Positions 9,792 to 19,453 of a stretch of 64,000 nt of DNA are shown here, piece after piece (within the stretch, counting starts at the first letter, position 1; every line of letters starts with the position of its first letter). Location of the stretch: contig CANJPZ010000009.1 of assembly GCA_947476325.1 (NCBI GenBank), positions 1 through 64,000 on the forward strand, given 5' to 3'. The notes beneath the pieces were generated by a model. It saw only the letters and a program-made list of their open reading frames with translations, was not told the origin of the DNA and did no database searches. Source of the stretch: Caulobacteraceae bacterium. GTDB taxonomy: Bacteria > Pseudomonadota > Alphaproteobacteria > Caulobacterales > Caulobacteraceae. A program made the translations under genes and the position numbers.

Positions 9792-10564
9792 TGTCCCTGT
9801 TTCCCTCCGGTTCCTTCCCCGCCATCCTGCTGGCCGAGACCCGCAGCGAGGTGCGCAAGTCCTTGCGCATGCCGGCTTATCTGGTGCCGACCCTGGTCCT
9901 GCCCGCCATCATCTATGCGGTGTTCGGCCTTATGTTGAACAATGGCAGGATCGGCGGCATGGCGGCCCCGGCCTATATGCTGGCCAGCTATGGCACGCTC
10001 GGCATCGTCGGCGCCTCGCTGTTCGGCATGGGCGTCAGCGTCGCGGTCGAGCGCGGCCAGGGCTGGCTGACCCTGAAAGCGGCCACCCCCATGCCTCCGC
10101 TCGCCTACTTCGGTGGCAAGGTGCTGATGTGCATGGCGCTTGGGATCGCCAGCACGGCCCTGTTGTCAATCATGGGCGTTCTTTTCGGGGATGTGCGGCT
10201 GGATGCTGGCCAGTGGGCCATGCTGTTCGTCACCCTGGCGGCCGGCTCGGCGCCATTCTGCGCCCTGGGCTGCGCGATCGGCTATCTGGCCGGCCCCAAT
10301 TCGGCGGCGGGCATCACCAACCTGCTCTATCTGCCGCTGTCGGTCTGTTCGGGCTTGTGGGTGCCGGTGGAGGGCTTGCCGAAGATCATGCAGCATATCG
10401 CACCCTGGCTGCCGCCCTATCACCTCTCGCGCCTGGCCCTGCACGCCATCGGCATGCCGATCCCACTGAACAATCACGCCTGGTTCCTGGCTGGCTACAC
10501 CGCCCTCTTCGCCTGGCTGGCCTCGCTGGCCTTCAAGCGCCAGAGCCGGGGTTCGTGGGGTTAG
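9791..10564 (+). CDS. ABC-2 type transporter permease
   Basis: 257-residue inner-membrane partner of the preceding ATPase. About six hydrophobic helices are visible, beginning with YLVPTLVLPAIIYAVFGLML, and the conserved ABC-2 tail motif region LPKIMQHIAPWLPPYHLSRL precedes the last helix. The two genes are translationally coupled and form a simple half-exporter pair. The cargo (drug, lipid or peptide) cannot be inferred from sequence. Confidence 0.92.
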   Translation: MSLFPSGSFPAILLAETRSEVRKSLRMPAYLVPTLVLPAIIYAVFGLMLNNGRIGGMAAPAYMLASYGTLGIVGASLFGMGVSVAVERGQGWLTLKAATPMPPLAYFGGKVLMCMALGIASTALLSIMGVLFGDVRLDAGQWAMLFVTLAAGSAPFCALGCAIGYLAGPNSAAGITNLLYLPLSVCSGLWVPVEGLPKIMQHIAPWLPPYHLSRLALHAIGMPIPLNNHAWFLAGYTALFAWLASLAFKRQSRGSWG

Positions 10565-10572
10565 GAAAAGGC

Positions 10573-10803
10573 CTAAACCTTCGGCGGATCGCCCGCCGCG
10601 TCCTCGTCCTTGATCACCCGCTCGGCCCTGGGCGGCTGAGGCGGATCAATCCTGAGGAACATGCTGAGCATCCACAGTGCGCTGGCCGCCGCCGGATACT
10701 TGCGCACCGCATGCTGACCCGCCCGCAGCCCCAGCCAGCCGCCCAGCACCGCGAGCACCGCGAAACCCGCAACCCAGCCGAGTCCATGCAGAAATGAGAT
10801 CAT
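10573..10803 (-). CDS. Small membrane protein of unknown function
   Basis: 76 residues from an ATG at 10803 (a TTG one codon upstream is possible). One long hydrophobic stretch (WVAGFAVLAVLGGWLGLRAG) is followed by a second weak one and a charged, Pro-rich C-terminus (DPPQPPRAERVIKDED). Convergent with the ABC permease, with 8 bases between them. I do not recognise a family. Confidence 0.65.
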   Translation of the reverse strand: MISFLHGLGWVAGFAVLAVLGGWLGLRAGQHAVRKYPAAASALWMLSMFLRIDPPQPPRAERVIKDEDAAGDPPKV

Positions 10804-10901
10804 CAAGCCGCCCTTCGCCCGTCGTGAAGATCGGGATGAGCAAAGCCAATTTCAATTGTCGAACGAGAGTCGCCTCAAACCCGCCCGGGGCAATTTGGAC
10901 C

Positions 10902-12128
10902 CTACGCCGCGACCCCGCGCATGCGCTTGACGTTGCAATGGGTCCACAGCTTGTCCATCGCATCCACCAGGCGGTCCATCATGTCGTCGTCGTGTGACGG
11001 TGAAGGCGTAAAGCGCAGGCGCTCGGTGCCCTTCGGCACAGTGGGATAGTTGATGGGCTGAACATAGATGCCGTAGTCGGTCATCAGCATGTCCGAGATA
11101 ATCTTGCAGTGGACCGGATCACCGACCAGCACCGGAACGATGTGGCTGACCGACGGCATGACCGGCAGGCCGATCTCGCGGAAGCGGCGCTTCAGGGTCG
11201 CGGCGCGCTCCTGGTGAGCCTCACGCAGGTCGTTGTGTTCCTTGAGGTATTTCACGCTGGCCAGAGCGCCCGCGGCCAGCGCCGGTGGCAGCGAGGTCGT
11301 GAAGATGAAGCCGTCGGCGTAGGAGCGGATCGCATCGACGATTTCCGAGCTGGTGGCGATATAGCCGCCCATCACGCCGATCGCCTTGCCCAGCGTGGCT
11401 TCGATGATGTCGATGTCCGCCATGACGCCATCGCGCTGGCAAACGCCCGCGCCGCGCTCGCCGTACATGCCAACGGCGTGGACTTCGTCGATATAGGTCA
11501 GGCACCCATATTTCTTGGCCAGGGCGACGGTGCCCGGGATGTCGGAGATATCGCCGTCCATCGAATAGACGCTCTCGAAGGCGATCAGCTTGGGCGCGTC
11601 GGGATCGGCCTCGGCCAGCAGCTCTTCAAGGTGGGCCAGGTCGTTGTGCCGGAAGATCTTGCGCGCGCCCTTGCCGTTGCGGATGCCGCTGATCATCGAG
11701 TTGTGGTTCAGCTCGTCGGAAAAGATGATCAGCCCGGGCAGGATCTTGTACAGCGTCGACAGGGTCGCTTCGTTCGAGACATAGCCCGAGGTGAACAGCA
11801 GCGCCGATTCCTTGCCGTGCCAGTCGGCAAGTTCGCGTTCCAGTTCAACGTGATAGTGGGTGGTGCCGGAGATATTGCGGGTGCCGCCGGCGCCCGCCCC
11901 GGCTTCGTCGATGGCCTCGTGCATGGCGTCAAGCACGACCGGGTTCTGACCCTGGCCAAGGTAGTCGTTCGAACACCAGACGGCGATTTCGCTCTCGTCC
12001 CCGTTTTCCGAGGTAAAGGTCGCCATCGGGAAGTTCCCACGGTGGCGCTTGAGATCGGCGAAGACGCGATAGCGGCCTTCCGACTTGACCTGCTCGATCG
12101 CGGCTCTGAACGCAGCCTTGTAATCCAT
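10902..12128 (-). CDS. hemA: 5-aminolevulinate synthase
   Basis: Condenses glycine and succinyl-CoA to ALA, the alphaproteobacterial entry to haem. 408 residues. I chose the ATG at 12128 ([20 protein letters not shown]), which sits six bases after GGAAG; a second ATG directly upstream at 12131 is too close to it. Seen: [16 protein letters not shown], the PLP-aspartate region [12 protein letters not shown], and the PLP-lysine region [13 protein letters not shown]. hemB is nearby on the opposite strand. Confidence 0.97.
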   Translation of the reverse strand: MDYKAAFRAAIEQVKSEGRYRVFADLKRHRGNFPMATFTSENGDESEIAVWCSNDYLGQGQNPVVLDAMHEAIDEAGAGAGGTRNISGTTHYHVELERELADWHGKESALLFTSGYVSNEATLSTLYKILPGLIIFSDELNHNSMISGIRNGKGARKIFRHNDLAHLEELLAEADPDAPKLIAFESVYSMDGDISDIPGTVALAKKYGCLTYIDEVHAVGMYGERGAGVCQRDGVMADIDIIEATLGKAIGVMGGYIATSSEIVDAIRSYADGFIFTTSLPPALAAGALASVKYLKEHNDLREAHQERAATLKRRFREIGLPVMPSVSHIVPVLVGDPVHCKIISDMLMTDYGIYVQPINYPTVPKGTERLRFTPSPSHDDDMMDRLVDAMDKLWTHCNVKRMRGVAA

Positions 12129-12265
12129 CATCACTTCCTCGGCGGAGCTTTGGCCCGCTCCGCATGTGTTTTGCCGGCCTTTTGACACGCCGGAACGCAA
12201 AAAGTCCATATCGGATAATGCCGTGCGCCGATTAACCGCGCCTGACAGCCTCCGACCGCTGCGCC

Positions 12266-13003
12266 CTATCTTGGCTTGCGGAATTTCAGAATAAATTGAT
12301 CTGTGTCACCCCGGATCGATGAATCGAACACGCGATTTGTGCGGGTGTCCTTGTCATTGCGCAGGGTGTTGCTCTCGCCGTCCAGCTTGAATCCGGCGCG
12401 CATGACTTCCAGCTTGACCAGATTCTCGTCGATGCGGTGCAGGCCCTGTCCCGGAGCCATGGCGAAATCGCCGGTGCCCACGACCGCTGAGTGATCCAGC
12501 ACGATATAGACGCCGCCGGGCTTGAGCATGTCGAACGAGGCCTTGTTCAGCTTGCCGCGAACGTCAGCCGACAGGTCGTGATAATTGCGCGAGGTCCAGA
12601 CCACATCCACCGGCGTCGGCGCCTTGGCGGCGGTCAGGTCGCCGGCGATGATCTGCACGCGGCCGCCGTAGGACGGGTCGCTCTGGATGGCCGTCAGGGC
12701 CGGGGTGGCCGTCTGGGCAAAGGTGTAGAGGTGGCCGGCCGAGCCGACCGCCTTGCCGAAGATGCGGGTGAAATAGCCGGCGCCGGGGATCCATTCGGCC
12801 ACCGTGCTGCCGGGCTTGATGCCCGCAAAGGCCAGCATTTCAGCGGGTTTGCGCAGGGCGTCCTGGTCGGTGTCGGCCTTGGGGCGGGCCTTGTTGGCCA
12901 AAGCGTCGGTGACATAGGCCGGATCGGCGCTGAACGCCGGGGCCACCACAAAGGCGCCGGCCAGGGCGGCCGCCATCAGGGCGGGAATAAGGGTCTTGCG
13001 CAA
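12266..13003 (-). CDS. Exported class I methyltransferase-like protein
   Basis: 245 residues. The start is TTG, supported by a strong GGAGG seven bases upstream and by the signal peptide it creates ([26 protein letters not shown]). The mature part resembles the predicted methyltransferase family COG4798: [20 protein letters not shown] (glycine-poor motif I), [13 protein letters not shown] (motif II/III region) and [13 protein letters not shown]. Family members with signal peptides are common, but SAM is not known to occur in the periplasm, so the activity is unclear. It lies between hemA and hemB. Confidence 0.85.
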   Translation of the reverse strand: MRKTLIPALMAAALAGAFVVAPAFSADPAYVTDALANKARPKADTDQDALRKPAEMLAFAGIKPGSTVAEWIPGAGYFTRIFGKAVGSAGHLYTFAQTATPALTAIQSDPSYGGRVQIIAGDLTAAKAPTPVDVVWTSRNYHDLSADVRGKLNKASFDMLKPGGVYIVLDHSAVVGTGDFAMAPGQGLHRIDENLVKLEVMRAGFKLDGESNTLRNDKDTRTNRVFDSSIRGDTDQFILKFRKPR

Positions 13004-13161
13004 GGGGTAACCTCCGGAACGGCGTTTGTTATCGTTGATCGATCATAGCACGACTTGGCCGCAGCAACAGGCCAGTGTCGCGATGAAGATTGAGAATCCA
13101 TCCTCAACCGTGCAACGCTGCGTCATCCTTCCGGGCCGGGCCCGCAACTGGAGCGGCGTTC

Positions 13162-13644
13162 ATGGCGGGCAGATCAGGCGATTCCCAGGACGATCTCGAC
13201 CGAAACCTTGCCTTCCTGGCCTACGGCCTGATGTTTTTCGCCTTTTTCTTCGCCGGCGCGCCAGCCTTGATTGCGGTCGCCATAGCCTATGGCCGGCGCA
13301 ACATCGCCGAGCCCCTGGTGCGCCGCCACCACGCCTACCAGATCACCGTTTTCTGGATCGGTTTCGGCCTGGCCGTGCTGTCGGCGGTGATGGGCCTGGG
13401 CGCGGTGGTCATCGGTTTTGCCGCCGCCTTCAAGGTGCTGACCGACAAGGACCCCAGCGCCAACCTCGATGCCTTCTTCTCCGAGGTCTACAAGGAGAGC
13501 GTCAGCAACCACGCCATTCCGATCCTGCTGATCAGCGCCTTTGTGTTCCTGATCACCACCGGCCTGTGGCTGGTCGGCGCCTCGGGCTACGGCTTCTTCC
13601 GTCTTGCGTCGAACAAGCCGGTGGGGCAATCGAGCCCGTCATGA
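13162..13644 (+). CDS. Integral membrane protein, DUF4870/Tic20-like
   Basis: 160 residues with three to four hydrophobic helices. The segment RRHHAYQITVFWIGFGL between helices resembles the conserved His/Gln region of DUF4870 and Tic20-like proteins; this is a weak resemblance. The chosen ATG is seven bases after GGAG. The stop overlaps the hemB start (ATGA), so the pair is translationally coupled. A short inverted repeat TTGAG(N8)CTCAA (13090-13107) lies upstream. Confidence 0.72.
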   Translation: MAGRSGDSQDDLDRNLAFLAYGLMFFAFFFAGAPALIAVAIAYGRRNIAEPLVRRHHAYQITVFWIGFGLAVLSAVMGLGAVVIGFAAAFKVLTDKDPSANLDAFFSEVYKESVSNHAIPILLISAFVFLITTGLWLVGASGYGFFRLASNKPVGQSSPS

Positions 13645-14651
13645 TCACCTCATCCTTCCCCGCCATGCGCCACCGCCGTCTTCGCCAGGCCGACTGGATC
13701 CGAAGACTGGTGCGCGAAACCGAAACCCGCCCTTCAGACCTGATCTGGTCGATGGTCGTCCACGACGGCAAGGACGCGCGCATTCCCGTGGCCTCCATGC
13801 CCGGCATGGAGCGCCTCAACGTCACCGAATGCGCAAAAGCGGCCAAAGAGGCCAAAGCGCTGGGCATCCCCTGCATCGCCATCTTTCCGCACATCGACGG
13901 CGCCAAGAAGGACCCGCGCGGCTCCGAGGCCGACAATCCCAACGGCCTCGTCGCCGACGCCATCAAGGCCATGAAGGACGCCGCGCCCGAGGTCGGCATC
14001 ATGTGCGACGTGGCGCTCGATCCCTTCACCATCAACGGCCATGACGGCATCGTCGAGCGCGGAACCATCCTCAATGACGCAACGGTGGAGCGGCTGGTCA
14101 GCCAGGGCCTGATGCAGGCAGAGGCTGGCGCCGACATCATCGCCCCCTCCGACATGATGGACGGCCGCATCGCCGCCCTGCGCAATGCTTTCGAAGGCGC
14201 CGGCCACCAGAATCTGATGATCATGTCCTATGCCGCCAAGTACGCCTCGGCCTTCTACGGCCCGTACCGCGACGCCATCGGTTCGGGCAAGCTGGGCACC
14301 GGCCCGGAAGAAAACCCCGCTGACAAAAAGACCTACCAGATGGATCCGGCCAACACCGATGAGGCCCTGCGCGAAGTGGCGCTGGACATCGCCGAAGGCG
14401 CCGACATGGTCATGGTCAAACCCGGCATGCCCTATCTGGACATCATCCGCCGCGTCTCCGAGACCTTCGACATGCCGACCTTCGCCTTCCAGGTGTCGGG
14501 CGAGTACGCCATGATCATGGCCGCCTCCAACAACGGCTGGCTGGACGGCGACCGCGCCGTGATGGAAAGCCTCGGCGCCTTCAAACGCGCCGGCGCCGAT
14601 GGCGTGATCACCTACTTCGCAGCCCGGGCGGCCCGGCTGATGGGCGCGTAA
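13641..14651 (+). CDS. hemB: Delta-aminolevulinic acid dehydratase (porphobilinogen synthase)
   Basis: Joins two ALA molecules to porphobilinogen. 336 residues from the ATG overlapping the upstream stop. The two active-site lysines are in SYAAKYASAFYGP and MVKPGMPYLD. The zinc-cysteine cluster of the E. coli/mammalian type is replaced by CDVALDPFTINGHDG, so the enzyme should be of the Mg-dependent, zinc-free class typical of alphaproteobacteria. Confidence 0.98.
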   Translation: MITSSFPAMRHRRLRQADWIRRLVRETETRPSDLIWSMVVHDGKDARIPVASMPGMERLNVTECAKAAKEAKALGIPCIAIFPHIDGAKKDPRGSEADNPNGLVADAIKAMKDAAPEVGIMCDVALDPFTINGHDGIVERGTILNDATVERLVSQGLMQAEAGADIIAPSDMMDGRIAALRNAFEGAGHQNLMIMSYAAKYASAFYGPYRDAIGSGKLGTGPEENPADKKTYQMDPANTDEALREVALDIAEGADMVMVKPGMPYLDIIRRVSETFDMPTFAFQVSGEYAMIMAASNNGWLDGDRAVMESLGAFKRAGADGVITYFAARAARLMGA

Positions 14652-14670
14652 AGCCGCTTCAAGGTGGGTG

Positions 14671-17220
14671 TTAGTCCTGCCGCGAGGCCAGGGTTGAATC
14701 GATCAGCGGACGGAACCTGTGCACCGGCGCGGGCATCACGGACTCCTCGCCCATGATGCTCTTCCAGATGATCTCGTTGAGCCGGTGCATCGGCGCCTTG
14801 TCTTCCTCGGCAAAGTCCATTCTTGCGCTCTCGGGCGCGCCGTAGGCGGTGCGCAGGTTCTTGGCGTTGATGTCGATCAGGGGCTGGATGGCAGTGTAGG
14901 GCGTCAGGTCCGGGGTGACGCCGAAGGAGGCGTACATCGGCGTCGCCGCCGCATCGTACTGGCTCATCGGCGGCAGACCCAGCAAAAGCTCGATCGTCCG
15001 CAGGATCGACGAGGTCGTGTAGACTGTCGAGTCCACCTTGTTGCGATGAATGTAGGGACTGATCGCCAGAGCTACAGTGCGACGGGCGTCGACATGGTCA
15101 GGCCCGTCTTGCGCATCGTCTTCGATGACAAAGATCGCCGTATCCGCCCAGTACTTGCTGTGGGTCACGCGCTCGACGATGCGGCCCAGAGCGATGTCAT
15201 TCGAAGCGACCGAGGCCTGGGGCGTATACTGGCCCGGCGACGTGCCCTTGGTGTGGTCTTCGGGCAGGCTCATGACGATCACATTGGGCAGGCGCTTGTT
15301 GACGTCGGTGGAGTCGAAACTGGCCTCATAGCCGTCGAACTCGCGGATGAAGACGTCGGCGTTGTCGCCGTCGCGCGTGGTGTTGCCGCCATAGGCGCTC
15401 GATACGTGACCCAGCAGCCCATAGATTCCCTGGCGTGCGTCCATCACCGCGCTGGTCGAGTTGGATACCCGGCTCGCGAACTCGCCATAGCTGCGGTAGG
15501 TCAGGTTGTAGCGTTTGGCCAGGTCCCACAGATAGCCGGAATTGGGAACCTTGGCCGGCGCCCAGGCCAGCCCGGAATGACCGCCATAGTTGGTCGGCCA
15601 GCCCTTTTCGTTAAAGTCGGTGGCATAGGCCGCCATGCTCCAAGAGTGTCCGTCCTCGCTGACCTCACCGTCACAATAAACATTATCCAGGGCCACGAAC
15701 TGCTCGGCCAGGGCATGGTGATTAGGCGTGATCTGCCGGCCGAAAATGGTCAGGCGTGGATCACCGTTGGTGCGCGCAAGGTCTCCGAACACCTGATCGT
15801 AGGTGCGGTTTTCCTTCAGGATGTAGATGACGTGGTGGATCGGCGAGCCCCGGCCCACCTCGCTCGGGATAATCGATGGCTCCTTCGACGGCAGGGCGCG
15901 CGCCAGCAAGGCGTCATTGTACGGTGAATTGGCGTACACCTGCCGGGTGTAGCTCGGCAGCCTTGCCAGCAACGTGGTCAGCGCGATGCGCTCGACCGCC
16001 GAGCTCTGCAAGGTCTTGATCGACACATCTTCAGTCGTGCCACGCACCCGCAGGGGGCTCGTCGGACCCATGACGTCCGGATAGGCCGCCTCGCCCTTGG
16101 CCACACCGATGTAGAGGCTCGCGCCATGATCAGCCAGGACCAGCGCCGAGGGATACCAGCCGGTCGGGATAAAGCCCGCCACCGTGCTGTGGGCGCGCTT
16201 GGAAATATCGATGACCGCCACGTCGTTGTTGTCGGCGTTGGCGACAAACAGCAGCTTGCGCACGGGATCGATCTCAAGCGCATTGGGTGTTGAGCCTTCC
16301 GGCGAGTGAGGGGTCAGGCTGGTGGATATGGTCTCAACCACCTTCAGCTGGACGGTGTCGATGACTCGCACCGTGTTGTCGTTCGAACAGGCGACGAACA
16401 GCCGCCCGTCGGCGGCCAGCTTCATGTCGTTGGGGTTGGCGCCCACCTCGATGGTGGAGACCACCGCATTGGTCGCGGTGTCTATAATGCTGACATTGCG
16501 GCTTGACCAGTTGGAGACAAACAGGCGCTTGCCGTCCCTGCTGAGCACGGTCTGGTAGGGCGAGATACCCACCGGGATGCGGGCGGTGACAAGGTGGCTC
16601 GCCGCGTCGAAGACGATGACGCTGCTGTTGTCAGCCGTCAGGCTGCGATTGGCGGCATAAAGCACCGGGCGCGACGGGTGGCGGGCGACGCCGGACCAGA
16701 ATACCTTTTCAAGCGACACTTCGGGATCGGTGAACTGCGCGGCCGGCGCGGCGGTCAGGCGACCATTGGCGTAGGCGAAGGCATAGACCGGCGCCACGGT
16801 CCGGGTAGTCTTGGAGCCATCGGCGTTGCCGCCGGAGACGTACAGCGTCTTGCCGTCCGGCGCCCACGAAAAGCCGAGCCAGCTCGATTTCAGCGGGACT
16901 TCCTGCACCACCCGGTGGCTGGCGGTGTCGATCACCGTCAGGCCGTGCGGCGTGTAGCCCGAGTGCATGGCGATCACCGCCTTGCCGTCCGGAGCGGCCG
17001 TCAGGTTCATCACCATATCGCCCATTTCCGCAACGCGGGTTCCCGCCGGAGTAATCCGCCAGCCGTTCGGCAGGTCAAAGCCTCCCGGGATCGCGCGCGG
17101 CGGCGCTTCGGTGGGCCGTCCAATGACGCGGGCCGCGGGCCGGGGCGCCTGGGCTGCCGCAGGAGCAGTCACCAGGCTCACCAAGGCGGCGGAAAGGGCG
17201 AGGAAGCGGAAGGCGGACAT
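14671..17220 (-). CDS. Secreted bifunctional YncE-like beta-propeller / phosphoesterase
   Basis: 849 residues from MSAFRFLALSAALVSL (Sec signal peptide, cleavage near AAA-QA; an ATG four codons upstream is also possible). Residues about 60-400 carry YVTN-type propeller repeats (e.g. RLFVSNWSSRNVSIIDTATN, KLLFVANADNNDVAVIDIS). From about residue 458 comes an alkaline-phosphatase-superfamily phosphoesterase domain of the phospholipase C/acid phosphatase kind: HHVIYILKENRTYDQVFGD, then VIEDDAQDGPDHVDARRT. The protein is probably periplasmic or extracellular; the substrate is unknown. It stands alone, convergent with hemB. Confidence 0.9.
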   Translation of the reverse strand: MSAFRFLALSAALVSLVTAPAAAQAPRPAARVIGRPTEAPPRAIPGGFDLPNGWRITPAGTRVAEMGDMVMNLTAAPDGKAVIAMHSGYTPHGLTVIDTASHRVVQEVPLKSSWLGFSWAPDGKTLYVSGGNADGSKTTRTVAPVYAFAYANGRLTAAPAAQFTDPEVSLEKVFWSGVARHPSRPVLYAANRSLTADNSSVIVFDAASHLVTARIPVGISPYQTVLSRDGKRLFVSNWSSRNVSIIDTATNAVVSTIEVGANPNDMKLAADGRLFVACSNDNTVRVIDTVQLKVVETISTSLTPHSPEGSTPNALEIDPVRKLLFVANADNNDVAVIDISKRAHSTVAGFIPTGWYPSALVLADHGASLYIGVAKGEAAYPDVMGPTSPLRVRGTTEDVSIKTLQSSAVERIALTTLLARLPSYTRQVYANSPYNDALLARALPSKEPSIIPSEVGRGSPIHHVIYILKENRTYDQVFGDLARTNGDPRLTIFGRQITPNHHALAEQFVALDNVYCDGEVSEDGHSWSMAAYATDFNEKGWPTNYGGHSGLAWAPAKVPNSGYLWDLAKRYNLTYRSYGEFASRVSNSTSAVMDARQGIYGLLGHVSSAYGGNTTRDGDNADVFIREFDGYEASFDSTDVNKRLPNVIVMSLPEDHTKGTSPGQYTPQASVASNDIALGRIVERVTHSKYWADTAIFVIEDDAQDGPDHVDARRTVALAISPYIHRNKVDSTVYTTSSILRTIELLLGLPPMSQYDAAATPMYASFGVTPDLTPYTAIQPLIDINAKNLRTAYGAPESARMDFAEEDKAPMHRLNEIIWKSIMGEESVMPAPVHRFRPLIDSTLASRQD

Positions 17221-17443
17221 GGGCAAACTCATGAGTCTCGGGCGGGGAGGCAAGTCTAGCTGGACCGCATGACAGTTTTTCGAGACGGTCGTGCACCTGC
17301 CGTCGGGGCATGCACCCAGGCCACGACACGACTTGAGCCAAAATGTCGCCGCGGATCCCGGACAGATCGCTTCAATTGTCCATCCAGCCCCCTTCCCCGC
17401 CTCGCCGCCGACCTTTAGGTTCGGACAAAACAAGGGAACGCGC

Positions 17444-18232
17444 ATGGCCGACGACAAACTGAAGATCGAACAGGATGGCAAGGTCGTCATCCTGACCCTC
17501 AATGATCCGGCCACGCTGAACGCGGCCAGCTCTGAAATGGTCGAGGCGCTCGCCCAGGCCATCGGTCGCGTTCATTCCGGCGACCTGGCCTGCCGCGCGG
17601 TGGTGCTGACGGGCGAAGGCCGCGCCTTCTGCTCGGGCGCCAACCTGGCGGGACGCAACAAGCCCGGCACGGGCGGCGCCGATGCGGGCGAGCGGCTGGA
17701 GAACCTGTTCAATCCCCTGATGCGGCGCCTGCGCGAGCTTCCGGTACCGCTGGTCACTGCGGTCAAAGGCCCGGCGGCCGGGGTTGGCTGCTCGCTCGCG
17801 CTAATGGGCGACATCGTGGTCTGCGGCGAGTCCGGCTACTTCCTGCAGGCCTTCGGGCGTATCGGCCTGGTGCCGGACGGCGGCTCGACCTGGATCCTGC
17901 CGCGCCGCATCGGCAAGGCCCGCGCCATGGAGATGATGCTGCTCGCCGAAAAGGTCGACGCGGCCACCGCGCTCAGCTGGGGCCTGGTCAACCGCGTCGT
18001 CCCCGATGAGGCGCTGATGTCCACCGCCCTGAGCCTGGCCACCCGTCTGGCTGAGGGTCCGGCTTCCATCGGCATGATCCGGCAGCTGGTCTGGAAGGCC
18101 ATGGATCTGGATCACGATGACGCCCTCGACGCCGAGCGCTGGACCCAGAAGGACGCCGGCGCGACTACCGACTTCGCCGAAGGCGTCTCGGCTTTCCTCG
18201 AAAAGCGCCCGGCCAAATTTACGGGCGCCTAG
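17444..18232 (+). CDS. Enoyl-CoA hydratase/isomerase family protein
   Basis: 262-residue crotonase-fold enzyme. The start MADDKLKIEQDGKVVILTLN follows AAGGGAA. The oxyanion-hole segments are GEGRAFCSGANL and KGPAAGVGCSLAL, and GRIGLVPDGGSTWILPR matches PaaG-like hydratases. It probably acts in beta-oxidation or a related CoA pathway; the substrate is not determined. A palindromic repeat separates it from the acyltransferase gene. Confidence 0.93.
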   Translation: MADDKLKIEQDGKVVILTLNDPATLNAASSEMVEALAQAIGRVHSGDLACRAVVLTGEGRAFCSGANLAGRNKPGTGGADAGERLENLFNPLMRRLRELPVPLVTAVKGPAAGVGCSLALMGDIVVCGESGYFLQAFGRIGLVPDGGSTWILPRRIGKARAMEMMLLAEKVDAATALSWGLVNRVVPDEALMSTALSLATRLAEGPASIGMIRQLVWKAMDLDHDDALDAERWTQKDAGATTDFAEGVSAFLEKRPAKFTGA

Positions 18233-18267
18233 CCGCGTGGCGCGGAAATCCCATAAATTCCGGCTGT

Positions 18268-18351
18268 CCCCGAGAAGGCGGGGATCCAAAGGCGGGTTCC
18301 ATGGCTCCCCGCCCTCTACAAACGTCCAGCTGGATCCCCGCCTTCGCGGGG
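18268..18351. repeat. REP-like palindromic element
   Basis: Two 21-base arms (18268-18288 and 18331-18351) are inverted copies with one mismatch, of the type CCCCGnGAAGGCGGGGATCCA. A second inner stem, GGCGGG/CCCGCC (18291-18296 with 18308-18313), lies between them. It resembles intergenic dispersed repeats found in many copies in Caulobacterales-type genomes. Confidence 0.85.
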
Positions 18352-18367
18352 ATGGACGGTAGGGAAA

Positions 18368-19132
18368 GTGCGAAGCTTCGCCTTCGCGCTCGCCTACTGG
18401 TGGCTGTCGATTTTTTACACGACGTCCGCCGCGATCGTGGCCGTCATCCCGGGCCGAAGGGTGCTGTCGGACGTCATCCGCCTCTACACCCGCCGCATGT
18501 TGTGGGCGATGCGCGCGTTCGCCGGCATAAAGGTCGATGTGCGCGGCAAGGAACGCCTGCCGGATGGCGCCTTCATCATCGGCGCCAAGCACCACAGCTG
18601 GGGCGACGGCTTTGTCATGTTCGCCAACGTCGACAACCTGTCGTTCGTTACTGGCGACCATCTCGAAAAGATTCCCCTGCTGCGCGGCATCCTCAAGAAG
18701 CTGGGCGCCATAGTGGTCGACAGCTGCGGCGGACCCGAGGCGCGCAAAGCCCTCTCAGACAGCGCCGCACAAGCCCACGCCGAGGGTCGCCGCATCCTGA
18801 TCTATCCCGAAGGCCACCTGTGCGCGCCGGGCGAGCGTTATCGCTACCGCCTTGGAATCTTTTATCTTTACCGGGACTTCGAACTGCCGGTCGCCACCAA
18901 CCTGTCGTGTTTCTGGCGCAAGCAGGATTTCAAAAAGACGCCGGGAACCGCCACCGTCGAGTTCCTCGATCCCATCCCCACCGGCCTGGGCAAGGATGAG
19001 TTCATGACCGCCCTCGAGACCGCCTGCGAGACCCGCACCAATGAGCTGATCGCGATGGCCACCGGCCAGCCGGTGCGCGAAGCGGTTCTGGTGCAGTGGG
19101 ATGAAAAGCGGAAAGCGCCGGTTCCGACCTAG
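18368..19132 (+). CDS. plsC: 1-acyl-sn-glycerol-3-phosphate acyltransferase family protein
   Basis: 254 residues; GTG start just after AGGGAAA. The N-terminus holds one membrane helix (YWWLSIFYTTSAAIVAVIPG). The catalytic HX4D motif appears as HHSWGD, followed by FVTGDHLEKIPLLRGIL and YPEGHLCAPGE (motif III, usually PEGTR). It should acylate lysophosphatidate at the inner membrane to give phosphatidate; other lysophospholipid acceptors are possible. Confidence 0.9.
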   Translation: MRSFAFALAYWWLSIFYTTSAAIVAVIPGRRVLSDVIRLYTRRMLWAMRAFAGIKVDVRGKERLPDGAFIIGAKHHSWGDGFVMFANVDNLSFVTGDHLEKIPLLRGILKKLGAIVVDSCGGPEARKALSDSAAQAHAEGRRILIYPEGHLCAPGERYRYRLGIFYLYRDFELPVATNLSCFWRKQDFKKTPGTATVEFLDPIPTGLGKDEFMTALETACETRTNELIAMATGQPVREAVLVQWDEKRKAPVPT

Positions 19133-19141
19133 TCCGAACGA

Positions 19142-19378
19142 CTAGACCAGCTGCATCTCGCTGAAGCTGGCCGATCCCTCTACCCGTTCCGCGGGCCTCA
19201 GTTCGCCGTCTTCGTTCTGGAAATGGATCATCACCGGCCGGCCGATCACCTCGCCGGCAAAACGCCTAGCGACAACCGCCGCCTGTTCCTGAGTCGAAAA
19301 GGACCGCATGTGCAGAGCCGGCGCAACAACGGTCCAGCCGCTTTCAACGCGTACGACACCGAAATCAATTTCCGCCAT
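19142..19378 (-). CDS. Hypothetical small protein
   Basis: 78 residues with no signal peptide or membrane segment, mixed alpha/beta composition (FGVVRVESGWTVVAP, STQEQAAVVARRFAGEVIG). I do not recognise the family. Convergent with the acyltransferase gene (9 bases apart) and transcribed in the same direction as ndk behind a strong hairpin. Confidence 0.6.
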   Translation of the reverse strand: MAEIDFGVVRVESGWTVVAPALHMRSFSTQEQAAVVARRFAGEVIGRPVMIHFQNEDGELRPAERVEGSASFSEMQLV

Positions 19379-19453
19379 GGCCTGCCTCCTCCCATCAAGG
19401 TGGCGCCGGCATGTGTTGCCGACACGGCAAACTGTGGACCGTTTTGTGAATAC

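Noticed and set aside
13026-13640. N-terminal extension of hemB
   Set aside because: The frame is open upstream but overlaps a clear membrane-protein gene in another frame. The HemB family start matches the ATG at 13641.
17221-17562. Upstream extension of the propeller-phosphoesterase gene
   Set aside because: The signal peptide at MSAFRFL marks the start; the extra 114 codons overlap the divergent enoyl-CoA hydratase gene.
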